Source of the DNA: Paraburkholderia sp. BL10I2N1
Lineage (GTDB): Bacteria; Pseudomonadota; Gammaproteobacteria; Burkholderiales; Burkholderiaceae
Assembly: GCF_004361815.1 (NCBI RefSeq)
Contig: NZ_SNWA01000002.1
Location: forward strand, 1,674,001 to 1,738,000
Reading direction: 5' to 3'
DNA length: 64,000 nucleotides
Positions within the stretch are counted from its first letter, which is position 1. Each line of letters starts with the position of its first letter. Made by a program: the position numbers and the translations under genes. The notes beneath the pieces are model-generated. The model was not told where the DNA came from and ran no database searches. It saw only the letters and a program-made list of their open reading frames with translations. Shown in pieces: positions 62,886-64,000 of the stretch.

Positions 62886-63845
62886 TCAGGCTTGCAGCGC
62901 GTCCCACATCTCCTTGTCGCGCTGCGCCGTCCAGATGCGCGGATGCGTGATGCCGCTCGCTTCATCGAACGCACGCGACACGTCGAACGGCAGGCAATGC
63001 TCATAGATGAAGACGTGGCCGAACTTCGGGTCCATGGCTTGACGCGTGTGCGCCATGGCGGCCTTCAGGTCGAGCTTCTGCACTACCGCTTCGCGACCCT
63101 GCTGAAGCAACGTCGTGACGAAGTCTTTCGTGTAGTCGATGCCCTTGTTGACGTCCTCGGGCGTGGTGAGCGCGGGGCCGCGGCCGGGCACGAGCCTGTC
63201 GGCGCCGAGCGCGCGCAAGGCTTCGAGCGTGGCGGGCCACTGTGCGAGTTGCGCGTCGCCGCAATAACAGGCGGCGTCGTATTCAACCAGGTCGCCCGAG
63301 AACAGCACCTTCTGCGACGGTAGCCAGACCACCGTGTCGCCCTTCGTATGGCCGGCGCCCAGATGCGCTATGCGCACTTCGAGCTTGCCGAGGAAGAGCG
63401 TGATTTCGCGTTCGAACACGAGCGTCGGCCAGGTGAGGCCCGGCACTGTTTCGACTCCGGCAAAAAGACGCGGAAAGCGCTCGATTTCCGACTTCATGTC
63501 GGCCTCGCCGCGCTCGACAATCATTTCATACGTGCCGCGGCTCGCGATCACCTGCTGAGCGCCTTCCGCGAAATACGCCGACGCGCCCAGCACGCGCACC
63601 GCGTGATAGTGGGACAGCACGACGTACTTGATGGGTTTGTCGGTGACAGTACGGATCTTCGCGATCAGATCCTGAGCCATCGCGGGCGTGGCGGTCGTGT
63701 CGACGATCAGCACGCCGTCGTCGCCGATGATCACGCCTGAATTCGGATCGCCCTCGGCCGTGTAAGCCCAGGCGTTCTCCGACAGTTGCGTGAACGTGAT
63801 CTTCTTTTCTTCGAGATCGGCCTGCGATGCGAATGCCTTTGCCAT
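62886..63845 (-). CDS. MBL-fold metallo-hydrolase
   Basis: A 319-residue metallo-beta-lactamase-fold protein. The first metal motif is unusual: VVLSHYHAVRVLGA keeps HxH but lacks the following Asp-His of HxHxDH. Later motifs are present, such as GAGHTKGDTVVWLPSQKVLF and FSGDLVEYDA, with its Asp. It could be monometallic. GGGAGA lies 6 nt before the ATG at 63845. It is the first gene of the aromatic operon within the window. Confidence 0.82.
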   Translation of the reverse strand: MAKAFASQADLEEKKITFTQLSENAWAYTAEGDPNSGVIIGDDGVLIVDTTATPAMAQDLIAKIRTVTDKPIKYVVLSHYHAVRVLGASAYFAEGAQQVIASRGTYEMIVERGEADMKSEIERFPRLFAGVETVPGLTWPTLVFEREITLFLGKLEVRIAHLGAGHTKGDTVVWLPSQKVLFSGDLVEYDAACYCGDAQLAQWPATLEALRALGADRLVPGRGPALTTPEDVNKGIDYTKDFVTTLLQQGREAVVQKLDLKAAMAHTRQAMDPKFGHVFIYEHCLPFDVSRAFDEASGITHPRIWTAQRDKEMWDALQA

Positions 63846-64000
63846 GTCTGTCTCCCTCATAAGTTGGGTGTGAGGCGAGACGGCCGCGGCGCACGGTCGT
63901 GCGCAGTCAGGCGGTACTGGATGAGTGTCTCGCCCCGTTTTGACTCTATAACTGCGCCGGTGAGTCGGGGTGATTGCATCTTAGGACTCACCCGATTTAT
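63846..64000. other. upstream region of the MBL-fold operon
   Basis: 155 bp to the window edge without a gene start seen. The promoter of the operon is expected here; any regulator would lie beyond the edge. Confidence 0.35.

Overview
The window comes from a high-GC betaproteobacterium of the Burkholderia/Paraburkholderia group. Three things support this: a LuxR–RsaL–LuxI locus of the BraR/RsaL/BraI type, proteins typical of Burkholderiales (DUF4148, DUF802/DUF2894/DUF3348, DUF2783), and the general gene style. All calls come from reading the sequence; no database search was run.

Layout. 1–8.0 kb: a PotABCD-like ABC importer (minus strand, last permease cut by the window edge), then an SMP-30 lactonase, an alpha-ketoglutaric-semialdehyde-type dehydrogenase and a DapA-family dehydratase. 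Together these look like oxidative sugar-acid catabolism ending in 2-oxoglutarate, with a shared GntR-like operator motif. 8.6–10.4 kb: quorum-sensing genes braR, rsaL and braI, with a lux box between rsaL and braI. 10.4–16 kb: DHA2 efflux pump, FadR-type GntR regulator, universal stress protein, FNR-like regulator and an EgtB-like iron enzyme. 16–25.8 kb: acetone carboxylase acxABC between two paralogous 674-residue sigma-54 activators, with readable -24/-12 promoters and a shared 15-bp palindromic motif. 26–30.5 kb: a four-gene operon whose core is a MotA/ZorA-like and MotB/ZorB-like pair. 30.7–38.6 kb: amidohydrolase, an alpha-galactosidase-like gene interrupted near its 3' end by an IS1634-family element, a GH35 beta-galactosidase and a PAP2 phosphatase.

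38.7–54 kb is a mixed region: leucine-rich-repeat protein kinase, orphan pstS with a Pho box, MHS transporter plus M20 amidohydrolase with a divergent LysR gene, a second Usp, GNAT, Nramp-like transporter, DUF4148, cheV, surE and a MASE1-PAS-GGDEF cyclase. 54.2–56 kb: cobalt transporter cbtBA under a cobalamin riboswitch, with a divergent histidine phosphatase. 56–59.4 kb: a compact type VI secretion cargo island (three PAAR genes, one broken; a GH24 muramidase; an LprI-like candidate immunity protein; remnants of a second toxin/immunity pair). It is bracketed by 192-bp direct repeats of the phosphatase 3' end. 59.4–63.8 kb: MFS transporter, DUF2783, MhpA-like flavin monooxygenase and an MBL-fold hydrolase, probably an aromatic catabolic operon.

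The two most interesting systems are the uncharacterised ZorAB-like motor operon (26.4–30.5 kb) and the repeat-flanked effector island (55.8–59.4 kb). Several genes have start sites corrected here to in-frame codons with better ribosome-binding sites.
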